This document shows, piece by piece, positions 9,078 to 17,627 of a stretch of 34,511 bases of DNA. The DNA is from Pseudomonadota bacterium. Its GTDB lineage: Bacteria > Desulfobacterota > Desulfobacteria > Desulfobacterales > RPRI01. Under the pieces are notes generated by a model that worked only from the letters and a program-made list of their open reading frames with translations, did not search any database and had not been told where the DNA came from. Within the stretch, counting starts at the first letter, position 1. Each line of letters opens with the position of its first letter. Both the position numbers and the translations under genes were made by a program. Location of the stretch: NCBI GenBank assembly GCA_018817425.1, contig JAHITX010000103.1, positions 1 to 34,511 of the forward strand, written 5' to 3'.

Positions 9078-9536
9078 TTATTTTCCCTTATTTCCCAAAT
9101 CATTAAATTTATCAATCCGTTTCTGATGGCGCCCTCCTGCCTCATATGCAGTTTCAAGCCAGGCTTTTAATATTTCGATCGCAAGCACATCCCCGATAAT
9201 CCGGGCTCCCATCACCAGGATATTTGAATTGTTGTGTTTTCTGCTTAAAATAGCAGAAAAAAGATCATTGCAAAGAGCAGCTCTGACATTACAAAATCTG
9301 TTGGCAACAATAGACATCCCTATCCCGCTGCCACAAAGAAGTATCCCACGGGCAAATTCTCCTTCGGAAACAAGCGAAGCTACCTTTATCCCATAATCCG
9401 GATAATCAACAGAGCTTTCATTTTGAGTTCCAATGTCCTTAACTTCAATATCATTATCAATAAGATAATTTTTTATTTGTTCCTTAAGCTGATATGCAGC
9501 ATGATCGTTTCCGATAACAACAGGTGTTTTATCCAT
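9078..9536 (-). CDS. rpiB: Ribose-5-phosphate isomerase B
   Basis: A 152-residue RpiB/LacAB-type isomerase interconverting ribose 5-phosphate and ribulose 5-phosphate, the latter being the C4 donor substrate used by RibBA downstream. Visible family motifs are [10 protein letters not shown] near the start, DYPDYG, the [14 protein letters not shown] phosphate/active-site loop and the VMGARIIG segment. I start at ATG 9534-9536 because GGAG lies six bases upstream at 9543-9546; the ATG four codons earlier (9548) overlaps that site and has none of its own. It is the first gene of the minus-strand operon as seen here, with its promoter expected in 9537-9779. Confidence 0.95.
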   Translation of the reverse strand: MDKTPVVIGNDHAAYQLKEQIKNYLIDNDIEVKDIGTQNESSVDYPDYGIKVASLVSEGEFARGILLCGSGIGMSIVANRFCNVRAALCNDLFSAILSRKHNNSNILVMGARIIGDVLAIEILKAWLETAYEAGGRHQKRIDKFNDLGNKGK

Positions 9537-9779
9537 CTGCAACTCCATATTAAAATTTTATTACTACAATAAATCTATTGTTTATAATAAATTATGGAGG
9601 ATACATATATTATTGCATAACCGCAAGAAAAAAAACTGCTTGTCGCATAATTTGTTTAATATATTACTCTAAACAATATTTGCTGTCATATTTTATATGT
9701 GATAAAATTGGTCTTCTTTATTAAACTATTGGCACAAGAATCATCTATAAACTTTCCAGAAAAGGTTCAGGATAAAAAA
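9537..9779. promoter_or_regulatory. Divergent intergenic region between rpiB and the hybrid kinase gene
   Basis: A strongly AT-rich gap of 243 bases separates two diverging genes, so promoters for both are expected. It contains the small perfect inverted repeat ACAATA-AATC-TATTGT (about 9565-9580) and a TGTTTA/TAAACA pair near 9652-9674. I cannot identify convincing -35/-10 pairs. Confidence 0.35.
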
Positions 9780-10745
9780 ATGGAAGAGCGTTTAAACTCT
9801 CTTATGAAAGCTATTAGAATTGTAAGCCAGCTAATAATTAAAGAAAAAAATCGTGAGCGTCTGATCCAGGCGGTTTCCGAGACTCTTGTTGAAACGATTG
9901 ATTTAAAAAGTGCATGGATTGCGCTTACAGACTCATCAGAAAAATTGATACACATAGCAGAATCCGGCCTTGGGGAAAATCTCAAACAATTTAAAAAACT
10001 GCTTGAGAAAAATGTTTTGCCCGTTTGCGCAAAAAAAGCTCTTGCTCAAAATAAAGCTTTAATAACTTTAGACATCTCTATAGAGTGCCGTAATTGTCTG
10101 CTTAAGCCGCTTTGCAATGAAACCAATTCTTTTGCTTCAATTCTTAAGATCGATGGAAAAAAATATGGAATACTAACCGTCTCAATGGCTAAAAATTTTA
10201 CATTTGATAAAACAGATCAGGTATTGTTTCAGGAAATTACAGACATCATTGCCTTTGGCCTTTATAATATAGATTTGTCAGAAAAACAAAACATCATTTT
10301 AAAGGATTTAAAGAATAAATATTATGATGCGCTAAAAGAAAGTGAAGAAAGATTCAGGGCTTTGTTTGAACATGCACCCGATGCTTATTTCCTGCACGAT
10401 ATTAAAAGCTTCAGGTATGTCGATTGTAACCTTGCTGCACAAAAACTAACCGGTTACACCAAAGAAGAGATTATCGGAAATAATTATTTGCAACTAAAAT
10501 TATTGCCTCAGGAACAACTTGGAAAAATTGCAACGTTCCTCGAACAACTAAAGTGTAATTTGAATAAGGAAAACATATTGCCTTACGAAATAAGAGCCAA
10601 TCGTAAGGATGGAACGCAGGTCTTTGTTGAAGCCAGGACTTTTGCTTTGCAGATTGGAGGCAAAGCTTTTTTTTTTGGGTATAGCCAAAGATATTTCAGA
10701 AAAAAGAAATCTGGAACAACAGCTGCTACATTCACAGAGGCTTGA
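9780..10745 (+). pseudogene. N-terminal part (GAF-PAS) of a frameshifted hybrid sensor histidine kinase
   Basis: This frame encodes a GAF domain (about residues 10-175) and a PAS domain (about 185-310, ERFRALFEHAPDAYFLHDI ... GYTKEEIIGNN). It stops at TGA 10743-10745 shortly after a run of ten T at 10667-10676. The kinase half continues in the next frame; removing one T joins them into a protein of about 692 residues. The GAF domain has a cysteine cluster (IECRNCLLKPLC), a possible ligand or metal site. I prefer ATG 9780 (AGGA seven bases upstream) over GTG 9699, which lacks a binding site. It has no membrane helices, so it would be a cytoplasmic sensor. Broken gene, phase-variable gene and sequencing error are all possible. 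Confidence 0.75.
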
Positions 10746-11859
10746 AGCAGTTGGCAGGCTATCAGGAGGAATTGCCCATGATTTCAACAATCTATTAACA
10801 ATGATTCTGGGAAATGCCGAGTTGATTCTTGAAGATAGCATAATAACTGATAAGGTGCGGGAAAGGATTCAGGAAATTCACACAGCGGGAGAGCGCGCCG
10901 CCTCGCTTACGCGGCAACTTCTGGCTTTTAGCCGAAAACAGGTTCTTCAGCCCAAAATAATGAATCTCAATAAAACGGCTAAAAACATGGAAAAAATGCT
11001 TTTGCGAATGATTGGAGAAGATATCGAATTAAGAGCATTTCTTGCCCCGGACTTGGGACAGATAGAAGCTGATACCGGTCAAATCGAACAGGTCATAATG
11101 AATCTTATTGTAAATGCCAGGGATGCCATGCCCGAGGGTGGAAAAATAACATTGGAAACAGAAAATGTAGATATAGATGAGAAGTATGCCGATACTCATA
11201 CAAGTGTAATACCGGGTTCATATGTGATGCTTAGCATAAGTGATACGGGAATCGGCATGTCTGATGAAACTAGAATCCGGATTTTTGACCCCTTTTATAC
11301 AACCAAGGATAAAGGGAAAGGAACGGGACTCGGGCTTTCCACCGTTTATGGCATCATAAAGCAAAGTAAAGGGAATATCTGGGTTTACAGCGAGCCCGGC
11401 AAAGGCTGTACTTTCAAGATTTATTTGCCCCAGGTTGAGAAACCAATACCGAAAGCAGAATTAATGCCTAAAAGCATAGACACACTGATCGGTTCGGAAA
11501 CAATTTTGGTTGCTGAAGACGATGAGATGGTTCGCAATTTTATCGTAAGGGCATTACAGGGGTATGGATATAAAGTTCTTACTGCTGCAAGTGGTGAGGA
11601 GGCTATCGAAATTTCTTTAGCGTATAAAAATACTATTCACCTTTTGTTGACGGATGTTATCATGCCGGGGATAAACAGCAGGGATATGGAAGAAAGCATA
11701 AAAACCTCAAGGCCAAAGATCAAGGTTCTTTACATGTCCGGCTATACCGATAATACTATTGTACACTACGGGGTATTGGATCCCGGAAAGGAATTTATCG
11801 CAAAACCCTTCACGCCCGAGTCTATGGCCCGTAAAGTGAGAGAAGTAATTGAAAAATAG
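10609..11859 (+). pseudogene. C-terminal part (HisKA-HATPase-receiver) of the frameshifted hybrid histidine kinase
   Basis: This frame carries the end of the PAS domain (GIAKDISEKRNLEQQ), a HisKA domain with phospho-acceptor histidine in GGIAHDFNNLL (codon at about 10777), an ATPase domain with N box (NLIVNARDAMPEGG), G1 (DTGIGM) and G2 (KGTGLGLSTVYG) motifs, and a receiver domain with acidic pair EDD, acceptor Asp in LLLTDVIMPG and Lys in IAKPF. All catalytic residues look intact. The formal open frame begins at ATG 10609, but codons before about 10672 are out-of-frame PAS sequence, so it is not an independent gene. Intact downstream domains suggest either a recent lesion or that full-length protein is still made by slippage. 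Confidence 0.78.
10667..10676 (+). repeat. Run of ten T at the kinase frameshift point
   Basis: Ten consecutive T occur within the PAS domain. Reading nine T gives Ala-Phe-Phe-Leu-Gly-Ile-Ala-Lys-Asp, the expected end of a PAS/PAC domain; reading ten gives an early stop at 10745. Homopolymers of this length are prone to replication and transcription slippage and to read errors. Confidence 0.85.
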
Positions 11860-11940
11860 AGGAAAGAGAAAGCATGAATGAAGCTTAAAACTTCTTAAAC
11901 AAGATTAGTGGGCATATTGATATAAAAACAGAAGCAAATT

Positions 11941-12168
11941 TCAGCGGGAGCTAATAAAATCTATAACATCTTTCACAGTCACAAGCGTTTCCGCGTCATC
12001 ATCTGAGATCTCCATTTCAAATTCTTCTTCCATTGTCATAATAAGTTCAACCAGATCAAGGGAATCCGCTCCCAAATCATTTACAAAAGACGCTTCAGGC
12101 ACAACATCGGAAAGATCTACCCCAAGTTTATCTACAATAATTTTTTTTACTTTATCTTCAACTGACAT
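11941..12168 (-). CDS. acpP: Acyl carrier protein
   Basis: A 75-residue acidic acyl carrier protein that carries growing fatty acids as thioesters. The phosphopantetheine attachment site is Ser36 in [12 protein letters not shown], and the four-helix composition and length are standard. It follows fabG by 23 bases in the same operon. In most bacteria fabF comes next; here the next gene is a kinase on the opposite strand, so acpP ends the cluster. No clear terminator stem with a T-run is visible in the 80 bases between acpP and the convergent kinase gene. Confidence 0.96.
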   Translation of the reverse strand: MSVEDKVKKIIVDKLGVDLSDVVPEASFVNDLGADSLDLVELIMTMEEEFEMEISDDDAETLVTVKDVIDFISSR

Positions 12169-12191
12169 CGAATCTATTCTCCCAAAAAGAA

Positions 12192-12950
12192 TTACATATA
12201 CATTCCTCCATTAACATGAATAACTTGCCCAGTAATATAAGAAGCACCTTTTGAAGCAAGGAAAATAACTGCTGCCGCAATATCTTCCGTTTTACCGATA
12301 CGTCCAAGCGGAATACCGTTTATCAAGATTTCTTTAGCTTTTTCAGAAAGTGCTCCAGTCATGTCAGTTTCTACAAAACCGGGGGCAACGGCATTAACTG
12401 TTATATCTTTTGATGCGAGTTCTTTTGCAACAGCCTTCGTAAACCCTATTATACCGGCCTTTGAAGCAACATAATTAGCCTGCCCCGGATTTCCGCTAGC
12501 ACCGACAACTGAAGATATATTTATTATCCGACCATATCTTTGCTTTATCATAGGCTTGGCAGCTATTTTAGTACACAGAAAGGCACCTTTCAAATTGGTA
12601 TCAAGTACATCATCCCAATCTTTTTCTTTCATTCTAACCAATAGACCATCTCTTGCAATACCGGCATTATTAACAAGAACATCAATTCTTTTGCTTTCTT
12701 CAATTATTTTGGCGAAAAAAGATTCTACCTCTTGTCCCGACAGCACATCAACCTGCATTCCTTTTGCAAATCCGCCTGCCTCACCAATTGTCTTTTCAAG
12801 TTCTTGTGCAGCAGAGGCAGATGAAGAATAGTTAAAATAGATGCGGGTATCGGGCCCTGCAAAAGCAAGACAAATTGCTCTTCCTATGCCTCTTGTTCCT
12901 CCGGTAATTACTACTGTACGAGTTGTCTTGTCTGTTATATGATCAGGCAT
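12192..12950 (-). CDS. fabG: 3-oxoacyl-[acyl-carrier-protein] reductase FabG
   Basis: A 252-residue short-chain dehydrogenase that reduces 3-oxoacyl-ACP with NADPH in fatty-acid elongation. It has the Rossmann glycine motif TGGTRGIG near residue 17, NNAG near 92, and the catalytic Ser in [10 protein letters not shown] followed by Tyr and Lys in YVASKAG, with the typical PGFVETDMT and [13 protein letters not shown] ends. It starts two bases after the stop of the acyl-CoA dehydrogenase gene and precedes acpP; the acpP neighbour supports FabG over other short-chain dehydrogenases. Confidence 0.93.
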   Translation of the reverse strand: MPDHITDKTTRTVVITGGTRGIGRAICLAFAGPDTRIYFNYSSSASAAQELEKTIGEAGGFAKGMQVDVLSGQEVESFFAKIIEESKRIDVLVNNAGIARDGLLVRMKEKDWDDVLDTNLKGAFLCTKIAAKPMIKQRYGRIINISSVVGASGNPGQANYVASKAGIIGFTKAVAKELASKDITVNAVAPGFVETDMTGALSEKAKEILINGIPLGRIGKTEDIAAAVIFLASKGASYITGQVIHVNGGMYM

Positions 12951-12952
12951 TT

Positions 12953-14617
12953 TTATCTTTCAAAAATTATATCTGCCAATTTATCCATATCTGCCAGAAT
13001 ATTTTCATAACTTAGCATAAGCTCATTATATGAAATGGCTTCCATAAAATCTGAGATTTGATTTTTATCAAAAATACCCGAACCAATTAAAATCTTATCT
13101 ACATTATTTAGTATTATCCGTGCGGTTTCATTGGCAAATATTCTTGATATAACCCTAATTTTTTCGGCCTCCTTGCTGCCATTTTGTATAAGTAAAACAG
13201 ATTTTCTGGCAAGGCTTGCGCCAACTTCAACATGGGCCATCATATCGGAAAGCAGAAACATGATATACTGCTGTCTGGTAAGTTTATTTTCATGAACAAA
13301 GTTTATTGTATCGTTAAGCGCTTTAGCTGAAAGGCCGTAATAGCGACATCCTGCATCTGTTATAGAGGAATTCAGTTTATCCATCTCATTTTTTATGGAA
13401 AGATAAAATTCACCTTTTGTTTTCCTGGACTTTTTCCAGCGGAATGTGCTTATAATATTTTGCTGAATTTCACTCGTTCCTTCGTATATACGAGTAATTC
13501 TAACATCTCTTTTAATCTTTTCAATTTCATATTCAGCTATATACCCATATCCGCCAAGACCCTGAATTGCATCATCTGCTGCTTTATCGGCTGATTCGGT
13601 TGTAAAAAGCTTAGCGATTGAGCCTTCAACCTGGAGATCTTTTTCACCGGAATCAAGACGATGTGCGACTTCATCAATATATGCGGCAGCCGCTTCGGCT
13701 CTTACAACATGAGGAACAACGAGTTTATGTGTGTACCCCTGTTTTTCGGAAAGAGGGGTACCAAATTGAATTCTTTGTTGTGCATAAGGGATAAGAATAT
13801 TAAGAGATGCCTGTGCTGCACCAAGAGCCATGGCTGCAACCATAACTCTTGTATATCCGAAAACCTTATTTGCCTGTTTTAAGCCCTGACCCGGAACCCC
13901 ACCGATAAGATTTTCAACAGGTACAAAAACATCCTCAAACAAAAGAGGGGATGTATTCGATGCGCGTATTCCGTGTTTTTCTTCACCTTTACTCTGAATA
14001 AAACCTTTGGCTCCTTTTTCTACAACAAAAAAAGCAGGGCCTTCCGGGGTATTGGCAAGAAGTGTGATAAAATCAGCATATCCACCGGTTGAAATAAACT
14101 GTTTGGTGCCGTTAATTATATAGCCGGTTATCCTGCCATTCTCAGTTACTGGCTCAGCCTTTGTTTTTAAGGCTGCAAGGTTACTTCCGGCATCTGCTTC
14201 CGTAACAGCGTATGCAACAAGAGATGACCTGTTTGCAATTGCGCCAAGCCATTTCTCTTTCTGCTCTTCTGTACCCCCCACAAGCAGAGGATCTGCACCA
14301 AGCTGAAGAGCAAAAAATGCCGTTGTTATACCAAGGCAGATTTTTGACATTTCCCGTACCAAATCGCAGATGTCTCGGGCTCCTCCGCCCATACCGCCAT
14401 AAGCTTCAGGAATTCCCAAGAGCTGCAAGCCTATTTCCGGGCTAAGCAATTCTCTTATCGTCTCTTCAGGGAAAAATTCCTTTTTATCAAATTCCAGAAT
14501 TTTTTCTTTGGTAAGAACCCTGTTCCTTAACCGGTTAACAGTGTCCAAAATCATTTGTCTTGATTCGAGATCAAGCCCATAGAGTTTGATTTCTTTACCA
14601 GTTTCAGGTGAAACCAT
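12953..14617 (-). CDS. Acyl-CoA dehydrogenase family flavoprotein with a C-terminal extension
   Basis: A 554-residue FAD enzyme. Residues 1 to about 389 form a normal acyl-CoA dehydrogenase: FAD-contacting AYAVTEADAGSN and KQFISTGG segments, GLGGYGYIAEY, and the catalytic base at about Glu379 in IYEGTSEIQQN. A further 165 mostly helical residues follow, as in the long (VLCAD/ACAD9-like) subgroups. The family oxidises acyl thioesters to 2-enoyl thioesters and passes electrons to ETF. Its place between rpmF and fabG-acpP, where plsX, fabH and fabD usually are, hints at a link to fatty-acid synthesis, for instance acting on acyl-ACP or supplying primers; this is inference. It starts six bases after the rpmF stop. 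Confidence 0.88.
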   Translation of the reverse strand: MVSPETGKEIKLYGLDLESRQMILDTVNRLRNRVLTKEKILEFDKKEFFPEETIRELLSPEIGLQLLGIPEAYGGMGGGARDICDLVREMSKICLGITTAFFALQLGADPLLVGGTEEQKEKWLGAIANRSSLVAYAVTEADAGSNLAALKTKAEPVTENGRITGYIINGTKQFISTGGYADFITLLANTPEGPAFFVVEKGAKGFIQSKGEEKHGIRASNTSPLLFEDVFVPVENLIGGVPGQGLKQANKVFGYTRVMVAAMALGAAQASLNILIPYAQQRIQFGTPLSEKQGYTHKLVVPHVVRAEAAAAYIDEVAHRLDSGEKDLQVEGSIAKLFTTESADKAADDAIQGLGGYGYIAEYEIEKIKRDVRITRIYEGTSEIQQNIISTFRWKKSRKTKGEFYLSIKNEMDKLNSSITDAGCRYYGLSAKALNDTINFVHENKLTRQQYIMFLLSDMMAHVEVGASLARKSVLLIQNGSKEAEKIRVISRIFANETARIILNNVDKILIGSGIFDKNQISDFMEAISYNELMLSYENILADMDKLADIIFER

Positions 14618-14623
14618 TAGACC

Positions 14624-14806
14624 TTACACCTCTTTTTGTTTGATAACTTCACGCTTATTGTAATATCCGCATTCCGGGCAAACCCGGTGTGCAGGTTTTG
14701 CCTCACCACACTGAGAGCATTTAGATAAATTAATAGCTTCAATTTTCTGATGAGTACGACGTTTGTCACGTTTCGATTTGGATGTTTTGTGTTTTGGTAC
14801 AGCCAT
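14624..14806 (-). CDS. rpmF: 50S ribosomal protein L32
   Basis: A 60-residue basic protein of the large subunit. It begins MAVPKHKTSKSKRDKRRTH, the family start, and has the zinc-ribbon cysteines CSQC and CPEC. It heads the fatty-acid cluster, as rpmF does in many bacteria, but the usual partner yceD is not found upstream. A possible promoter lies about 90 bases upstream. Confidence 0.96.
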   Translation of the reverse strand: MAVPKHKTSKSKRDKRRTHQKIEAINLSKCSQCGEAKPAHRVCPECGYYNKREVIKQKEV

Positions 14807-15178
14807 GAATAAAATCCTAATATTAAAAAATCATTATTAAAAACCATTAATCGGCAACAGTACAAATTATCAGGTTTAATTAATTTAAATACATAAGATT
14901 GTCAAGAAGTTTTGCGTTTTATTTATGGGTCATATTCCTTTCAATGAGGTTCCATTTAGACCTAAACCCATTCAGATTATTCTAAGAACTTTAATTAAAT
15001 CTGACCACAAGTCTATGGAATACTTTTAGTATATTATAAATATATACAAGAATATTTCTTCAAAATATTTTATATTGCATATTCTGTTTTTTTATTATAA
15101 ATACAGATATATCCATATTATATGCCGATATATATCTAATTTTATTAAGTTTTCATCCCATTATAAAGGAACCCTGAA
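14807..15178. promoter_or_regulatory. 372-base divergent intergenic region upstream of rpmF and the diguanylate cyclase gene
   Basis: Very AT-rich and without a supportable gene; yceD is not here. On the minus strand a perfect -35 hexamer TTGACA lies at 14900-14905, with only a weak -10 (TAATTA, about 14877-14882) 17 bases away, suitable for rpmF. On the plus strand TTGCAT (about 15075-15080) with TATAAA roughly 15 bases later could serve the cyclase gene, but this match is poor. No riboswitch or repeat is recognised. Confidence 0.35.
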
Positions 15179-16930
15179 ATGAAGGGAAAGAAACAAACAA
15201 AGCCCGGGCTTCTTTCAGAACATTCAGATCTTGACCAAAAAAACTCGGCCCCTGCAAAACTCAAACAAAAGACTCCTGTATTTCCCTCTAATGAAAAGCA
15301 AGAATGGTATCACCTTTTGTTTAATAATATAAGCGATATCGCATTTGTAAATGAATGGCCTGATAAAACAGATTTTCCGGGCACTTTTGTTGAAGTAAAT
15401 GATGCTGCCTGCGAGCAGTTAGGTTATACCAAAGATGAGCTTTTATTAATGACTCCTCCTGACATTGACAAAATATTTGAGGGGGCTTTTAATGAATCTG
15501 ATATTCCGAAACTACTTTTAAAAAATAAGCGGGCTATGTGGGAAGGATTGGTTATAAACAAAGATGGCCGGCAAATGCCGGTAGAAATGCATAACAGGCT
15601 ATTTTATAAAGATAATAAAACGTTTATTCTCTCAACTATAAGAGATGTAGGAGATCGAAAACAAGCTGAAGAAGCGCTTAAAAAGAGTGAAGAAAAATAT
15701 CATGAACTTTTTGAAAAAGCAAACGATGCAATCTATCTTACGGATGCAGATGGCAATATAACAGCAGTTAATAATAAAGCGCTTGAATTACAGGGATATT
15801 CACGTTACGAGCTAATCGGAACGAGCCTTTACAATCATATATCAGAAAACAATTTGCCTTATGTCAAGAAGATGATAATAAAATTTAAAAAAAATGGCAC
15901 ACATGATAGTTTTCTGGCAAATACATTAACTAAAGACGGGCGGACACTGATTTTTGAGCTTAGCGCATCCGCCATAAAAGATGGAGACAATTATGTTGGT
16001 GCACTAACAATAGTGCGGGATATTACTGATCGCATTATGGCTGAAAAGGCGCTGCGTGAAAGCGAACAGCGTTATAGAGATTTGGTAGAAAAATCACCTA
16101 ATATAATTTATTCTTATTCTGATAAGAGGGGCATAATCTTTTGCTCTTCACTCTACCAGGATATTTTGGGATATTCCTTAGAACAATTTACAGAAAACCC
16201 CTTTATATGGCGAACATATATTCATCCTGAAGATCATTATATAACTTCTCAGGTTATTAAATCTTTTTCAGAAGGCAAGCATTTTAATGTAGAATACCGA
16301 ATTAAAGACCAACAAGGAAAATGGCATTGGTTTGAGGACAAATCTATAAGCATACGTAAAGAAAATAACGAATTTATTGCAAATGGCCTTATAACAGAAA
16401 TTACAGAACGCAAAATGATGGAGCAAGAGATACGTGAATTATCTATGCGTGACCAACTAACTGAATTATATAATAGGCGTGGATTTATTACCCTTGCTGA
16501 GCAGCAATTAAAATCTGCTAAAAGGACAAAAAGACAGATGACACTTTTATTCCTTGATGCGGATGATCTTAAAACAATAAATGATACCCTTGGTCATGAA
16601 GAAGGAGACAAGGCACTGTATAATACGGCAGATATTCTCCGTCAGACTTTTCGTGAATCAGATATAATTGCCCGTATTGGCGGTGACGAGTTTGCGGTAT
16701 TAGTCGTTGATTCAACAGATATGAACTCTAAAATAATTACGCAACGACTTTTGCAAAATATAAATATTTTTAATACAAGCAAAGTCAGAAAATACAAACT
16801 TTCCCTTAGCTGGGGCACCGCTATTTACGATCCTGATTCCACACTCACATTGGACAAGCTTATGTCTATAGCCGACGGATTAATGTATACTCAAAAAAGA
16901 TCTAAAAAAAATATAAAAGATAATTATTGA
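15179..16930 (+). CDS. Diguanylate cyclase with three PAS domains
   Basis: A 583-residue cytoplasmic sensor making cyclic di-GMP. Three PAS/PAC units occupy roughly residues 43-165, 170-290 and 295-415, each ending in the linker pattern RDVGDRKQAEEAL, RDITDRIMAEKAL or TEITERKMMEQ; the third is of the PAS_3 type (YIHPEDH, EYRIKDQQGKWHWFED). The GGDEF domain (about 418-575) has the metal/GTP segment DADDLKTINDTLGHEEGD and an intact GGDEF active site. RESD lies five residues before it, a complete inhibitory RxxD site, so product feedback is expected. No EAL domain and no membrane helices are seen. AAAGGA lies about nine bases before the ATG. The signal sensed is unknown. Confidence 0.93.
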   Translation: MKGKKQTKPGLLSEHSDLDQKNSAPAKLKQKTPVFPSNEKQEWYHLLFNNISDIAFVNEWPDKTDFPGTFVEVNDAACEQLGYTKDELLLMTPPDIDKIFEGAFNESDIPKLLLKNKRAMWEGLVINKDGRQMPVEMHNRLFYKDNKTFILSTIRDVGDRKQAEEALKKSEEKYHELFEKANDAIYLTDADGNITAVNNKALELQGYSRYELIGTSLYNHISENNLPYVKKMIIKFKKNGTHDSFLANTLTKDGRTLIFELSASAIKDGDNYVGALTIVRDITDRIMAEKALRESEQRYRDLVEKSPNIIYSYSDKRGIIFCSSLYQDILGYSLEQFTENPFIWRTYIHPEDHYITSQVIKSFSEGKHFNVEYRIKDQQGKWHWFEDKSISIRKENNEFIANGLITEITERKMMEQEIRELSMRDQLTELYNRRGFITLAEQQLKSAKRTKRQMTLLFLDADDLKTINDTLGHEEGDKALYNTADILRQTFRESDIIARIGGDEFAVLVVDSTDMNSKIITQRLLQNINIFNTSKVRKYKLSLSWGTAIYDPDSTLTLDKLMSIADGLMYTQKRSKKNIKDNY

Positions 16931-16949
16931 TTATAAAAATGAGCCACAT

Positions 16950-17423
16950 ATGCCTACCAAATTATTTATTCATGGCCTCGAAAGCTCCGGAAAAGGGACA
17001 AAGGGGACATTTTTTAAGAAAACATATCCTGACATGATAGTTGAGGACTTTTTAGGTAATTTTGAAGAAAGAATGCTAAAGTTAACTACTGTTTCATCGA
17101 AAAAGGATGATCTTGTAATAGTCGGTTCCAGCTATGGAGGATTAATGGCTACTTTTTTTGCAAGTCATACTTTAAATAAAATCAGAAAGCTTATTCTATT
17201 GGCACCAGCCTTAAACCATATGCCCTCTGAATTTTTTCCTGAAAAAAGCTTGGATCTCCCTGTTTACATATATCATGGAAATCATGATGAAATTATCCCA
17301 CCTGGTCCGGTCCGTGAAATAGCTAATAAAATATTTTCTAACCCTATCTGGAATTTGGTTGATGATGACCACTCCCTTCATAAGACCTTTTTTAGCTTAA
17401 ACTGGAATATTCTCTTATCCTGA
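16950..17423 (+). CDS. Small alpha/beta hydrolase, YqiA/UPF0227-like esterase
   Basis: A 157-residue single-domain alpha/beta hydrolase. It opens with FIHGLESSGKGTKG (oxyanion-side HG loop), has the nucleophile serine in GSSYGG near residue 66, the acid in YHGNHDEIIPP and the histidine in DDDHSLHKTF, so a full catalytic triad is visible. The size and HGxxSS start resemble YqiA-type esterases; the substrate is unknown. There is no signal peptide. It follows the diguanylate cyclase gene by 19 bases with only a weak ribosome binding site, so they probably share a transcript. Confidence 0.82.
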   Translation: MPTKLFIHGLESSGKGTKGTFFKKTYPDMIVEDFLGNFEERMLKLTTVSSKKDDLVIVGSSYGGLMATFFASHTLNKIRKLILLAPALNHMPSEFFPEKSLDLPVYIYHGNHDEIIPPGPVREIANKIFSNPIWNLVDDDHSLHKTFFSLNWNILLS

Positions 17424-17451
17424 AATATTTTTTTTAAATCAACTAAATTTT

Positions 17452-17550
17452 TGATATATAATGATATTCTAAAATATCAGAAATAATTCTGTTATTTGTG
17501 CAAATTATTTTTGATATTTCAGAATTAATGTTATATCGTATTAAATATCA
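17452..17550. promoter_or_regulatory. Cluster of TGATATTT half-sites upstream of the sigma-54 regulator gene
   Basis: The octamer TGATATTT or a one-mismatch form occurs repeatedly in both orientations: about 17452-17459 and 17462-17469 (plus), 17472-17479 (minus), 17512-17519 (plus) and 17543-17550 (minus). Positions 17462-17479 form a palindrome TGATATT-CTAA-AATATCA. The spacing upstream of a regulator gene suggests operator or enhancer sites, possibly for autoregulation. The surrounding sequence is very AT-rich, so chance similarity is a real alternative. No good -24/-12 sigma-54 promoter was found. Confidence 0.35.
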
Positions 17551-17627
17551 TAAAATTATCCGGCATAATTTTGGTATTTTATAAGTTTATATTTTTGATA
17601 ACATCTGAAATATATTTGAGGTTTTAA

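Noticed and set aside
9077-9157. 27-residue N-terminal extension of GlyA
   Set aside because: The extension lies entirely within rpiB, has no family counterpart, and a TTG with a good ribosome binding site gives the normal length.
9699-9779. N-terminal extension of the hybrid kinase from GTG 9699
   Set aside because: No ribosome binding site precedes the GTG, while ATG 9780 has AGGA seven bases upstream and starts near the first recognisable GAF sequence.
14617-14865. 82-residue minus-strand frame over rpmF
   Set aside because: It is an overlapping frame of rpmF with no family features; L32 in the other frame is unmistakable.
17551-17627. Sigma-54 promoter upstream of the sigma-54 activator gene
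   Set aside because: CCGGCATAATTTTGGTA has a GG and a GG but not the conserved GC spaced at -12, so it does not meet the consensus.
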